DNA of 64,000 bases. It comes from Chloroflexota bacterium. GTDB taxonomy: Bacteria; Chloroflexota; Anaerolineae; UBA4142. A program made the translations under genes and the position numbers. Positions 16,815-25,487 of the stretch are shown one piece after another (the first letter of the stretch is position 1; each line of letters opens with the position of its first letter). The stretch spans positions 1 to 64,000 of the forward strand of contig JAMCRS010000173.1 in assembly GCA_023380675.1 (NCBI GenBank), in the 5' to 3' direction. The notes under the pieces were generated by a model. It ran no database searches and was not told the DNA's origin. It worked only from the letters and a program-made list of their open reading frames with translations.

Positions 16815-17705
16815 CTATTTGTTGTCGCTCGCATTCTTCTTGGCATAGTCGTACCAGCCCTTGCCCGTCTTTTCGCCATACTCGCCGCGCATATACCTCT
16901 CGACAAGGCTCGGCGGCGGATAGTCGGCCGGATCGCCTGTCTCCCGGAACTTTTCCATCATCCGGATATAGGCCAGATCGTTGCCGGTCAGGTCCATCAA
17001 GCGGAAGGCCCCCATCGGATGTCCTGCCCCATAGACCATCGCTTTGTCGATGTCCTCAAAGCTCGCCACGCCCATTTCCAAGAGCCACAGCGCCTCGCGG
17101 TATATTACCTTGAAAATCCGGTTCAGCAAAAAGCCTTCCACTTCTTTCTTGAGGTGGACCCCGACCTTGTCCAATCGCTCGGCGAGGGCCATGGAGATTT
17201 GAGCCGTCTCATTGGAAACATGCGGTCCCTGCACGATTTCGACCAATTTCATGACGAGCGCGGGGTTGAAGAAATGGAGATTGAGCACCTTGTCGGGCCG
17301 TCGGGTGACATCGGCGATGCGCGAGCTGACGATGTAGGAACTGTTCGTGGCGAGGATGGCGTGCGGGGGAGCCAGCCGGTCGAGATCGGCAAAGACCTGC
17401 CGCTTGAGCTCGAGCATCTCGACCACCGCTTCGATGACATAATCGGCGTCCTTCGCCGCTTTTTCCAGGCTTGGGGTAAAAGAGATATTCGCCCGTGCCT
17501 GCTCTGCCTGCTCTTGCGTCATCTTGCCTTTGGCCACCCGGCCGGGGAGATAGGTGTCTGCAAAGTCCTCGGCCCTTTTCAAAATGTCTTCTTTGATGTC
17601 GGTACATTGGGTCTTGTAGCCATGGATCGCGCACAAGAGCGCGATCTGGTGCCCCATATTCCCGGCCCCGACGACCGTGATGTTCTTGACCTCGTCGATG
17701 TTCAT
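16815..17705 (-). CDS. 3-hydroxybutyryl/3-hydroxyacyl-CoA dehydrogenase (second copy)
   Basis: A 296-residue NAD-dependent dehydrogenase with Rossmann motif GAGNMGHQIALLC, the Ser-bearing NSSYIVSSRIAD, catalytic His/Asn region NLHFFNPALVMKLVE and helical domain VEGFLLNRIFKV. It oxidises (S)-3-hydroxybutyryl-CoA to acetoacetyl-CoA. The ATG ending at 17705 is preceded by AAAGGAAAG; the longer frame runs into the enoyl-CoA hydratase end. It lies 24 bases before abfD and 17 bases after the hydratase gene, forming a compact crotonyl-CoA-to-acetoacetyl-CoA unit. Its FFNP motif makes it the more conventional of the two paralogues. Confidence 0.93.
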   Translation of the reverse strand: MNIDEVKNITVVGAGNMGHQIALLCAIHGYKTQCTDIKEDILKRAEDFADTYLPGRVAKGKMTQEQAEQARANISFTPSLEKAAKDADYVIEAVVEMLELKRQVFADLDRLAPPHAILATNSSYIVSSRIADVTRRPDKVLNLHFFNPALVMKLVEIVQGPHVSNETAQISMALAERLDKVGVHLKKEVEGFLLNRIFKVIYREALWLLEMGVASFEDIDKAMVYGAGHPMGAFRLMDLTGNDLAYIRMMEKFRETGDPADYPPPSLVERYMRGEYGEKTGKGWYDYAKKNASDNK

Positions 17706-17722
17706 GATTCTTTCCTTTTCTC

Positions 17723-18514
17723 CTATCGACCCTTCCACTGTGGTTTCCGCTTTTCCGCAAAAGCTTTGGGACCCTCGACGAAATCCTCCGACGCGTACAA
17801 CGCGACCTGGGCAGGGAAGCGCGTCCGGGCCGCCTCGCTCAATGGCATGCTCAGCCCTTGGAGGGCGGCTTCCTTGGTCGCGCGGATCGCCAGAGGCGAA
17901 CAGGCGAGTATTTTATCGGCCCAGCCCGCGGCCGCGGACATTAATTGGTCGAGCGGCACCACCTGGTTGACGAGTCCTGCTTGCAGCGCTTCCTGCGCTG
18001 GCATGCGGCGAGCGGTGAGCAGCATGCCCATCGCCACGTGATGCGGAATCGCGCGGGGGAGGTAATGCACGCCGCCCGCCCCCGCAATCATGCCGACCGT
18101 CGGTTCCGGCAGGCCGAAGAAGGCATTTTCTGCAGCCACGATAATATCGCACGCCAGAGCGCACTCGAACCCACCGCCGAGGGCGAGGCCGTTCACGGCG
18201 GCAATGAGCGGTTTAAGGAGGTCAAAGCGCAAGGTAATTCCTCCCAGACCGCCCTTGACCTTTTCCATCCCCTCGCGCAGCGCCTCGCCGCCATGCTGTG
18301 CCTGCCACTTTAAATCGTTGCCCGCGCAAAAGGCCTTGTCCCCCGCGCCGGTCAAGATCGCGATCCAGGCATCCGGGTCCGCCGCAAAATCGTTGAACGC
18401 CGCGTCCATCTCCAGGCTTGCCGGCGGATGCAGCGCATTCATTACCTCCGGCCGGTTGATCGTCACAATCGTGATGTGCCCCTTTTTCTCGACCTTGATA
18501 AAGTCATAGCTCAT
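17723..18514 (-). CDS. Enoyl-CoA hydratase/isomerase
   Basis: A 263-residue crotonase-family protein. The oxyanion-hole stretch is AFCAGNDLKW and NGLALGGGFECALACD. Both Glu residues expected of a true hydratase are present (in GGGFE and in FFGLPEPTVG). It would hydrate crotonyl-CoA to 3-hydroxybutyryl-CoA, bridging abfD and the dehydrogenase. Start at the ATG ending at 18514; the MaoC-like stop is 27 bases upstream. Isomerase or another crotonase activity is possible because the family is diverse. Confidence 0.9.
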   Translation of the reverse strand: MSYDFIKVEKKGHITIVTINRPEVMNALHPPASLEMDAAFNDFAADPDAWIAILTGAGDKAFCAGNDLKWQAQHGGEALREGMEKVKGGLGGITLRFDLLKPLIAAVNGLALGGGFECALACDIIVAAENAFFGLPEPTVGMIAGAGGVHYLPRAIPHHVAMGMLLTARRMPAQEALQAGLVNQVVPLDQLMSAAAGWADKILACSPLAIRATKEAALQGLSMPLSEAARTRFPAQVALYASEDFVEGPKAFAEKRKPQWKGR

Positions 18515-18541
18515 GTTCTTCTCTCCCGCTTTTCACCGGGT

Positions 18542-19024
18542 CTATTTCAAGATATACATGCCGATGATCTCGACCACGCACGCCGGCTCATCCTCACCTT
18601 CAATTTCAATGTTATGCCGGGTCGTCACCAGGACTCGGCCCGGTGCTCTTTCTTCCACGTTGACAAGCACCATTCGGCTTTTGATCCTCGAATTGACCGG
18701 TATCGGTTTGAGAAACCGGACCGAATTCATTCCATAGTTGAGGAGCATTTCCACTTGCGCCTCGTCAAACCCGATCTTGCGCCCGCGGCTCATCGCCGGG
18801 ATCAGCGCCATGGCGAGAAATCCCGGCGCGATGGTCTGACCAAAAGGGCCTTGCGCCGCCTTTTCGGGATCAGTGTGAATCCACTGCAGGTCCTCGGTGC
18901 ATTCGGCAAACCGGTTGATGCGCTCTTGATCGATCAGGAACCAGTCGCTCTCGCCGATCTCTTGGCCGATCGAGCTTTTCATCTTTTCTATCGCCGCGCG
19001 TTGATCCACGAAACGGTTCTCCAT
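18542..19024 (-). CDS. MaoC-like (R)-hydratase family protein
   Basis: A 160-residue hot-dog-fold protein. The segment EDLQWIHTDPEKAAQGPFGQTIAPGF holds the Asp/His hydratase motif typical of MaoC and NodN-like (R)-specific enoyl-CoA hydratases. I start it at the ATG ending at 19024 (MENRFVDQ); upstream codons are translated repeat DNA (19083-19195). It may supply an (R)-hydratase step alternative to the crotonase, or act on a branched or hydroxylated acyl-CoA. The next gene (enoyl-CoA hydratase) begins 27 bases later. Confidence 0.85.
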   Translation of the reverse strand: MENRFVDQRAAIEKMKSSIGQEIGESDWFLIDQERINRFAECTEDLQWIHTDPEKAAQGPFGQTIAPGFLAMALIPAMSRGRKIGFDEAQVEMLLNYGMNSVRFLKPIPVNSRIKSRMVLVNVEERAPGRVLVTTRHNIEIEGEDEPACVVEIIGMYILK

Positions 19025-19082
19025 CTCTCGAGATCTAGTGGGCTTTCGGACGTCGCCCTCAATAACACTGGCCCCACCCCTG

Positions 19083-19195
19083 CCCCTCCCCGCAAAGCGG
19101 GGAGGGGAGATATCTGGGTGTGGGAGGATGCAGCGCCTTTGGCGCCGCATCCTCCCACCTTCCCTCAATCCCTCTCCCCCGTTACGGGGGAGAGG
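19083..19195. repeat. Two-hairpin dispersed element, copy 2
   Basis: It contains an 11-bp CCCCTCCCCGC stem (19083-19107), a 17-bp stem with one mismatch and apex GGCGCC (19121-19137 / 19141-19157), and an 11-bp CCTCTCCCCCG stem (19171-19195). The middle stem shares the GTGGGAGG outer end and GGCGCC apex with copies 1 and 3, but has different paired core bases. Confidence 0.75.
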
Positions 19196-19212
19196 GTAGG
19201 GAGAGAGAGTCG

Positions 19213-20325
19213 TCAGGAAGCACCCCGCGCGGCGAGCCTTGCCATCGTCTCTTGCGCCTCGCGGACCGTCCTCTCCACCAACACCTCAACTGTCGGCAGG
19301 TCGTTGATCCGCTGCGCGCACTCGCCGCCTGCCAAGAGTGCTCTGCTTTCGTCCCCCGCGTAAACCGCGTTCATCGCATCGTGTTCTCGATCGATCAACT
19401 CTTTCGGCACCGTCGCATAATCATCCGGCCGTCCGAGGAACACGCCGGGAGACATTTTCAGGGTGTCCTCCTGGTGCTTCTGACTGACGGGCGTCTTGAG
19501 CCAGCGCGCGGGCCCCACAAAACCGCGCGCCACCAGCGTCCCACGGTCCCCCGCTTTGACCACTCCCTGCTTCCACATCGGGTGAAAGTCGCTCTCCTGG
19601 GTTGCCAGAAAGCGCGTTCCCATCTGAATGCCCGAGGCGCCGAGGGCGAGCGCGGCGACAAGCGTCCTCCCGTCGCAAAAGCCGCCCGCCCCGGCGACGC
19701 GGATCTGAGAGTTGGCGAGTGCGTCCACCACCGCGGGCAGCAGCACCATCGAATGCACCGGCTCCCACGCGGTGTGAAACCCGCCTTCGTGCCCGGACGC
19801 GACCACGCAATCAACACCCGCTTTTTGGCACCGCAGTGCCCCCTTGACCGATGGGACGACGTGAATCCACACGAGCCCGGCTTTTTTCACCTTCGCCGTC
19901 CACGGCAGCGGGTCGCCGGCGGAGGTCACCAGCACCCGCATCCGCTCCCGCATTTCGGCGTCTTCTTCCCTCGCCTCGATCATCGTGTCCAGCGTCAGCT
20001 CAGCCCAGTCTCGCATCTCCTCCGACACGAGCATGTTCACGCCAAAGATGCCTTGTTTCTCTCTCGTTCCTTCCAGCGTCTGCCGAAAGATCTTTTTGAG
20101 CACCGTCTTCTGGTCATCCAGCAGAGAGGCGCCGCCGGTTTCGACGAAATGCTTGTAAATGCCCGGGTGCGTATCCCGCGAAGCGATGCCACTTGAGCTG
20201 ACGAGCCCCAACACCCCGGCGTTCGCCGTCGCAATCGAAAGCTTGTTTGTCCCAAAGGGGCCCATCCCCGCTTGAATGATGGGATACCTGATGCCGAGCA
20301 AATCGCACAACTCCGTCCTGATCAT
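19213..20325 (-). CDS. NAD(P)H-dependent flavin oxidoreductase / nitronate monooxygenase family
   Basis: A 370-residue FMN-binding TIM-barrel protein of the 2-nitropropane dioxygenase/YrpB family. PIIQAGMGPFGTNKLSIA opens the barrel, the active-site His region is VVASGHEGGFH, and AGAGGFCDGRTLVAALALGASGIQMGTRF forms the phosphate site. I prefer the ATG ending at 20325 because GGAGAGGAGGGGG lies directly before it; an ATG at 20358 would add 11 residues. Related proteins in fatty-acid loci act as enoyl reductase-like enzymes, which may be relevant here. It leads the acyl-CoA catabolic run and is separated from the transporter by about 300 bases. Confidence 0.85.
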   Translation of the reverse strand: MIRTELCDLLGIRYPIIQAGMGPFGTNKLSIATANAGVLGLVSSSGIASRDTHPGIYKHFVETGGASLLDDQKTVLKKIFRQTLEGTREKQGIFGVNMLVSEEMRDWAELTLDTMIEAREEDAEMRERMRVLVTSAGDPLPWTAKVKKAGLVWIHVVPSVKGALRCQKAGVDCVVASGHEGGFHTAWEPVHSMVLLPAVVDALANSQIRVAGAGGFCDGRTLVAALALGASGIQMGTRFLATQESDFHPMWKQGVVKAGDRGTLVARGFVGPARWLKTPVSQKHQEDTLKMSPGVFLGRPDDYATVPKELIDREHDAMNAVYAGDESRALLAGGECAQRINDLPTVEVLVERTVREAQETMARLAARGAS

Positions 20326-20624
20326 CCCCCTCCTCTCCAACGCATCCTTTTGCATCACAGGATTTTAGGCTTCAGCCGGTATCCGCTTGCTGTCCGTAAC
20401 TTGCAACAACCGGAGCACCCCTCCCCTGGCCACTCGTTTTGGCGGAGGGGTGCCCCAGTCATCGGACTACCTGAGCACTAATCTATCCGCGCTCTCACAT
20501 CACACGCCCACAAGGGGCTAGGCTACTCAGCTCCCCACCCTCTTGCTTCCCCACCAACCATCCAACTATGAAACTATCCAACTACCCAACTCGCTTCATC
20601 CCTCATCCCTCCGCCTTCATCCTT
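20326..20624. other. Gap between oxidoreductase and substrate-binding protein genes
   Basis: It contains a 10-bp inverted repeat (GCACCCCTCC 20415-20424 / GGAGGGGTGC 20444-20453) with a 19-base loop, the second CGCCCACAAGGGGCTA copy (20505-20526), and a low-complexity stretch of CCAACTATCC-like units (about 20550-20590). I see no convincing promoter. Confidence 0.45.
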
Positions 20625-21911
20625 TCACCTCACACTCATCCAGTCCGTAAACGTGACCCACTTGCCGCTCTTGGAATCCGCCTTTTGGAAATAGGCGGTC
20701 TTGGTGCCCCCATGGTCCGTCGGGCTGTAGCTAATCGTCGGGAGGATCGAATCCTTGTAATCTTTCATCTGGTCCATGGCTTGCTCAAACGACTCGCGCG
20801 TTAGATTCTTGCCGGCGCGCCTGAGTCCTTCTGTCAGGATTTGTGCTTCTGCCCATCCGCTTAGCGCGAAGCCGCCGAGTTGCTCCTTCGGCGCGTACTT
20901 TTTCATGTCGGCCTGCCATTGGACGATCTTGGGGTTCGTCAGGTCGTCAAAGGCGGGCAGCCATGCCGGAATGATCACTCCATCGATGCCAGGGCCAGCC
21001 AATTGAAAGATCGATGGGTCGTTGAGGACAGCGGAAGCCAGGATCTTGGGCGTGTAGCCAATCTTGTTCATCTCGGCGAGAACAGAGCCGCCGGGTTTGG
21101 GGACTGCCCAGAGGACGACGGTGTCGGCGCCGGTCGTTTGCAGCTTGAGCGCCTGCGCACTAAAGTTGGTGTCCGCGGTCTCGTACGAAACACCCGTGGC
21201 CTGAGCAATCCCATCCTTTTTCAGCACGGCGTTGACGGTATCCAACCCCTCTTTGCCGAATGAATCGTTTTGATAAAACACCGCGAACTTTTTCGACCCC
21301 AACTTGTCGATGGCGTACTGGGTCAGTAGCGTTGCTTCCGTGGCATAGTTGAGCTGGACGGCGTAAACATTCTTTTTCAGCGGCACGGCCAGCGCGGTGG
21401 TGCCGGTCGCGGGCCCCACATGCGGTACATTGTTCTGAACGAGGTAATCCATGACCGCGAGGTTGTTCGCCGTACCCAGCCCAGAGACGAGGGCAAAGAC
21501 CTTGTCCTCCTCTACCAACTTCTTGACCGCCGCGACGGTCTTGGCCGGCTGATAGCTGTCGTTCTCATAAATAAAGCGCACTTTGCGTCCGTTGATGCCG
21601 CCCTCGGCATTCACCTTGTCGAAAAATCCGGCGATGGTGCGGTCAATCACACCATAGGCGCCGGCCGGACCATCCTGAGGCCCCCAGCTGCCGATCACGA
21701 TTTCGCTATCGGTGACGCCGGGGACGGCAGCCGCGGGCGCGGATGTCGCCGCCACGGGGGTCGGTGCAGTGGCTGCCGGTGCCTTGGTCGCCGGAACCGG
21801 CGTGGGTGCGGCGGCAGGCGCACATGCTGTCAGGACGAGCGCGTACAAGATCGCGAGCGTAAGGATCGTTCCGACCAAGAACCACTTCTGGATTCTCGAA
21901 TCATGTCTCAT
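20625..21911 (-). CDS. ABC transporter substrate-binding lipoprotein (branched-chain amino acid type)
   Basis: A 428-residue Peripla_BP_6 protein. A charged start, hydrophobic core and lipobox ALVLTAC place the lipidated Cys at residue 30, followed by an Ala/Pro/Thr linker. The mature part opens with DSEIVIGSWGPQDGPAGAYG, the usual LivK-type start, and contains GRKVRFIYENDSYQPAKTVAAVKKL. It would bind an amino acid, amide or carboxylate outside the membrane and deliver it to the adjacent LivHMGF components. The ligand is unknown; aromatic or short-chain acids are possible given the catabolic neighbours. Confidence 0.92.
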   Translation of the reverse strand: MRHDSRIQKWFLVGTILTLAILYALVLTACAPAAAPTPVPATKAPAATAPTPVAATSAPAAAVPGVTDSEIVIGSWGPQDGPAGAYGVIDRTIAGFFDKVNAEGGINGRKVRFIYENDSYQPAKTVAAVKKLVEEDKVFALVSGLGTANNLAVMDYLVQNNVPHVGPATGTTALAVPLKKNVYAVQLNYATEATLLTQYAIDKLGSKKFAVFYQNDSFGKEGLDTVNAVLKKDGIAQATGVSYETADTNFSAQALKLQTTGADTVVLWAVPKPGGSVLAEMNKIGYTPKILASAVLNDPSIFQLAGPGIDGVIIPAWLPAFDDLTNPKIVQWQADMKKYAPKEQLGGFALSGWAEAQILTEGLRRAGKNLTRESFEQAMDQMKDYKDSILPTISYSPTDHGGTKTAYFQKADSKSGKWVTFTDWMSVR

Positions 21912-21966
21912 CTTCTCCTCCGTTTTGGTGAGGGCTAGCGAACTTTTTTATCCGCCCGGTGATCTT

Positions 21967-22683
21967 TCAATGGCCCAGGTAAGCCCGTTTCACCTCCTCC
22001 CTTTGCCGCAAAGCGGCGCTCTGGTCACTCGCGACGACTCGTCCGGTCTGCAACAAATAGGCGTAATCTGCAATGTTAAGCGCCATGTGAACGTTCTGCT
22101 CCACGAGGAGGACGGTGGCTCCGGCGGCGCGGATCTCGCCGATAATGTGGAAAATCTCCTTGACCATCAAGGGGGCGAGGCCGAGTGACGGCTCGTCCAG
22201 GAGCAGCAAGCGCGGTTTGGACATCAGGGCGCGCCCGATCGCGAGCATCTGCTGCTCACCGCCGCTGAGCGTGCCGGCCTGCTGCCCCAGTCGCTCACGC
22301 AAGCGCGGAAAGTAGCTCAAGACCCGTTCCATGTCTTGCTCGATAGACCAACGGTCGCCGCGCGTGTAGGCGCCGAGGCGCAAGTTCTCGCGCACCGTCA
22401 AATCCGGGAAAATCATCCGCCCCTCGGGCACGTGCGCCATGCCGGCCCGGACCAGTTGATCGGCGCGCAGCCGCTCGATGCGTTGGCCGTCGAATTCGAC
22501 AAAACCGCGGGTGGGGCGGAGCAAGCCGGAAATTACCCGCAGCGTCGTCGTTTTGCCCGCGCCGTTCGGCCCCAGGAGAGCGACGACGGATTTCGGCGTC
22601 ACTTCCAGGCTGACATTCTGCAGCGCCCGCACTCTTCCGTAGTAGGCCTCGACCTCGTTAACCCGGAGCAGGGAATCTGACAT
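21967..22683 (-). CDS. livF: Branched-chain-type ABC transporter ATP-binding protein LivF
   Basis: A 238-residue ATPase with Walker A GPNGAGKTT, signature LSGGEQQML, Walker B RLLLLDEPSLGLAP and H-loop region VLLVEQNVH. I start it at the ATG ending at 22683 (MSDSLLRVNEVEAYYGR), which overlaps the livG end by 26 bases and gives the usual family length. The frame open to 22704 adds seven residues. It is the second ATPase of the importer. Confidence 0.92.
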   Translation of the reverse strand: MSDSLLRVNEVEAYYGRVRALQNVSLEVTPKSVVALLGPNGAGKTTTLRVISGLLRPTRGFVEFDGQRIERLRADQLVRAGMAHVPEGRMIFPDLTVRENLRLGAYTRGDRWSIEQDMERVLSYFPRLRERLGQQAGTLSGGEQQMLAIGRALMSKPRLLLLDEPSLGLAPLMVKEIFHIIGEIRAAGATVLLVEQNVHMALNIADYAYLLQTGRVVASDQSAALRQREEVKRAYLGH

Positions 22684-23488
22684 CTTGAGACTCGGAAAGA
22701 GCAATGTTGGGTTCGCCGAGATAGGCTTCGATCACCGCGGGATGGTTCTGTATTTCCTGCGGCGGCCCCTCGGCGATTTTCCTGCCAAAGTCCAGCACAT
22801 ACAGGCGCTGGCACAACCCCATCACGAACTGCATGTCGTGCTCCACAATCAAAATGCCAAGGCGGAATCGCGCGTGGAGGCGATGGATCAACTCTGCCAA
22901 GTCTTGCGTTTCGCGGACGTCCGCGCCGGCCGCCGGTTCGTCCAGGAGTAACAGCCGTGGCTGTGAGACAAGTCCCCGCCCCAGTTCCACCTTTTTCTGC
23001 AAACCGAATGGCAAACCGGAGGCGATGCGGTCGCGGTAAGGGGTCAACCCTAACAACCCGAGCATTTCCTCCGCCCGGGCCGCGGCCGCCGCTTCCGCTC
23101 GCCGGGCTCCAGGAAGGCGCAGGCCATCTCGAACCAGGTTCCCCCGGATCATCACATGCTGGCCCACGAGCAGATTCTCCAGCACGGTCATACTCTTGCA
23201 TAGCTCGACATTCTGGAACGTGCGCGCAATTCCCAGGCGAATGATCTCGTGCGAAGGCACGCGCGTAATGTCTCTTCCCTGAAAATAAATGGTGCCGGCA
23301 TCCGGGTCGTAAAAGCGACTGATGCAGTTAAAGAGGGTGGTCTTGCCAGCGCCATTCGGGCCGATGAGGCCGACAATTTCGCCCGGGAGGACCATCAGGT
23401 CGAGCTTGTCGACGGCCACGAGGCCGCCAAAGCTGATCTTGAGACCTTTGATCTCGAGGAGAGGCTGCTTTATCGCCGATTCAGTCAT
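22658..23488 (-). CDS. livG: Branched-chain-type ABC transporter ATP-binding protein LivG
   Basis: A 276-residue ATPase with Walker A GPNGAGKTTLFN, the LivG-specific FNCISRFYDPDAGTI block and Walker B RLLLLDEPAAGAD. The signature region reads LPFGLQKKVELGRGL, where LSYGxQRRLE is usual. It pairs with LivF to energise uptake. Its ATG follows the livM stop with no spacer (23488/23489), so translation is coupled. Confidence 0.92.
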   Translation of the reverse strand: MTESAIKQPLLEIKGLKISFGGLVAVDKLDLMVLPGEIVGLIGPNGAGKTTLFNCISRFYDPDAGTIYFQGRDITRVPSHEIIRLGIARTFQNVELCKSMTVLENLLVGQHVMIRGNLVRDGLRLPGARRAEAAAAARAEEMLGLLGLTPYRDRIASGLPFGLQKKVELGRGLVSQPRLLLLDEPAAGADVRETQDLAELIHRLHARFRLGILIVEHDMQFVMGLCQRLYVLDFGRKIAEGPPQEIQNHPAVIEAYLGEPNIALSESQDVRFPAPG

Positions 23489-24584
23489 CTACGCCTTTTC
23501 CGAGTGGATGTCGCCGACGGCGGTCTTGTCCGCGGTCGCGGCCGGTGGAGCGGGCTCCGCCCGCGGCCGCAGAACGGCGGACCAGCGGCGCAGACTCGTC
23601 CAGGCGCCGGCGACGCCCCGCGGGAGATACGAAATCGTCAGAACAAGGATCAACCCCAGAACGATGATGTATAAATTCTTGAAATCACGCACCACCGGCA
23701 GCCGCGTGAGCAAATTCTCCAGCGCCGTGAGCAAAAAGGCACCGTACAGAGCTCCGCTCACCGTCCCCAGGCCGCCGAGCACGACCATGGTCACAAAGTC
23801 GATTGACAGAAAAACGGTAAAGTCCTCCGGGCTGATCCCGTGGAGGAGATGGGCATACAGGCTTCCGCCAATTCCGGCGTAAAAGGCGCTGAGCGCAAAG
23901 GCCGTTGTCTTGTACGTCACGGGATTCACACCCATGGCGCGCGCCGCCACTTCGCTGTCGCGGATCGAGATAAAAGAGCGGCCGGTGTCGCTGTGGACAA
24001 TGTTCCATGCCAAAATAGTCAACAGGATCAGGACGCTCAGCACCAAATAGTAATAGTCCTGGTCGGTGCGGAACACGATCGCGGGAAACGGCCCCAGAGG
24101 AATGGAGGCGAGCGGCAAGCTGTGGATTCCCATCGCGCCCCCCCGTCACTCCACCCTGCCACAGGATGAGTTGCGGAACCGCCAGTCCAAATCCAAGCGT
24201 CACCACCGCGAGATAGAGGCCCGAGAGTCTCAGGGCCGGGAGGCCGAGCAAAAAGCCGATCCCTGCGGTGACAAACCCAGCCGCCAGGAGCGCGAGCACA
24301 AAGGGGACGCCCGCCTGCGACGTGAGGATGGCCGAGGTGTAGGCGCCGATGGCAAAAAAGCCGGCGTGTCCCAGCGAGAATTGACCCGCATAACCGAACA
24401 GCAGATTGAGGCCCAGGGCGACGATCGCGTAAACCAACCCGAGCGAGATGAGGTACAGAACGTACCCCAGCGGGACGCCGGGAAACAACCCGAGTAGCGC
24501 CGGCAGAAGGAATGCCGCGACCAGCCCAAGGATGGAGAGTGCGATTTGCGGCCTCTGTAGTGGCAGCCGGAGGGTCATGCGCAA
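23489..24584 (-). pseudogene. livM: Branched-chain-type ABC transporter permease LivM, frameshifted
   Basis: The N-terminal half (MRMTLRLPLQRPQ to LILWQGGVTGG) reads in one frame and the C-terminal half (MGIHSLPLASIPLGPFP to the stop) in another. They join at a run of seven G on the minus strand (C run at about 24138-24144). Removing one G gives the continuous family motif GGVTGGAMGIHS. The remaining protein has the expected membrane segments and the LivM signature AARAMGVNPVTYKTTAFALSAFYAGIGGSLYAH region. A homopolymer sequencing error is at least as likely as a real null mutation, since all partner genes are intact. Confidence 0.85.
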
Positions 24585-24587
24585 CCT

Positions 24588-25487
24588 CTAGACTTTTTTG
24601 ATCTGGTGAGTTCCGAGCAAGCCGCCCGGACGAATCACGAGGACCACCACAATCAGCAGAAAGGCGATGGTCGTGCGCAGCTCGGGCACTTGGAATCCGA
24701 CCACGCTGTCGATAATGCCGAGCACGAGTCCCCCGACCACGGCACCCGGCAAGCTCGTGAATCCGCCCAGGACCGCCGCTGCAAAAGCTTTCAGGGCGAC
24801 ATCCCCCATCATGTTCGGGTCCAAGTAATTCAGCGGCGCGATCAGGATACCTGTGACCGCGCCCAGCGCCGTGCCCAATCCCCAGCCGATCGCATTGATC
24901 TGATTGATATGGATGCCCATGAGCTGGGCCGCCACGCGATTCTGGGCGACCGCGCGCATGGCGATGCCCATCAGGCTGTAGCGAAAAAAGGCAAAGAGAA
25001 CGATCATGAGCACGATCGTCACGACCAGGATGAGGGCGTTCATTTGGCTCAACACGACGGTGCCCATTCGGAGCGGCGGACCGGAGACCGGAGCGGGAAA
25101 GGCGCGGGTTTCATAGCCCCAGACCGCGCCGGCGACGCCGACGAGGATCAATCCGAGCCCGACGGTCACGATCACGGGGTTGATGATCGTCGCCGTGCTG
25201 ACCCGGCGCAGGATGACGCGCTCGATCAGAGCGCCGAGGATGACCGCGAGGATCAACGTCAAAAGGAACGCGACGACAAAAGGCAATTGCAGAGTCGTCA
25301 GGAACGTAAAGGCGATAAAGGAGCAGAACATCGCCGTCTCACCCTGGGCGAAGGTGATGACGTCTGTGGTCTTGTAGATGAGGACGATGCCGAACGCGGT
25401 CAAGGCATAGAGGCTGCCGAGTGCCAGCCCGTTCACAATCAATTGTGCCCAGGGCAGTTCCAAGAGGGACACGACCGAAGAGAACAC
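24588..25487 (-). CDS. livH: Branched-chain-type ABC transporter permease LivH
   Basis: About 299 residues with eight or so membrane segments. The N-terminal NGLALGSLYALTAFGIVLIYK and the later VMGDVALKAFAAAVLGGFTSLPGAVVGG-like block (GGDVALKAF-type loop) are LivH hallmarks. I favour the GTG ending at 25487 because GGGAGG lies five bases before it. A TTG ending at 25514 opens the frame slightly earlier. It leads the livHMGF-SBP run and is preceded by about 520 bases of repeat-rich DNA. Confidence 0.88.
   Translation of the reverse strand: MFSSVVSLLELPWAQLIVNGLALGSLYALTAFGIVLIYKTTDVITFAQGETAMFCSFIAFTFLTTLQLPFVVAFLLTLILAVILGALIERVILRRVSTATIINPVIVTVGLGLILVGVAGAVWGYETRAFPAPVSGPPLRMGTVVLSQMNALILVVTIVLMIVLFAFFRYSLMGIAMRAVAQNRVAAQLMGIHINQINAIGWGLGTALGAVTGILIAPLNYLDPNMMGDVALKAFAAAVLGGFTSLPGAVVGGLVLGIIDSVVGFQVPELRTTIAFLLIVVVLVIRPGGLLGTHQIKKV

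Noticed and set aside
15930..18041. A 703-codon plus-strand open frame opposite the dehydratase and dehydrogenase genes
   Set aside because: It is antisense to three well-recognised genes, has no domain of its own, and arises from GC-rich codon bias.
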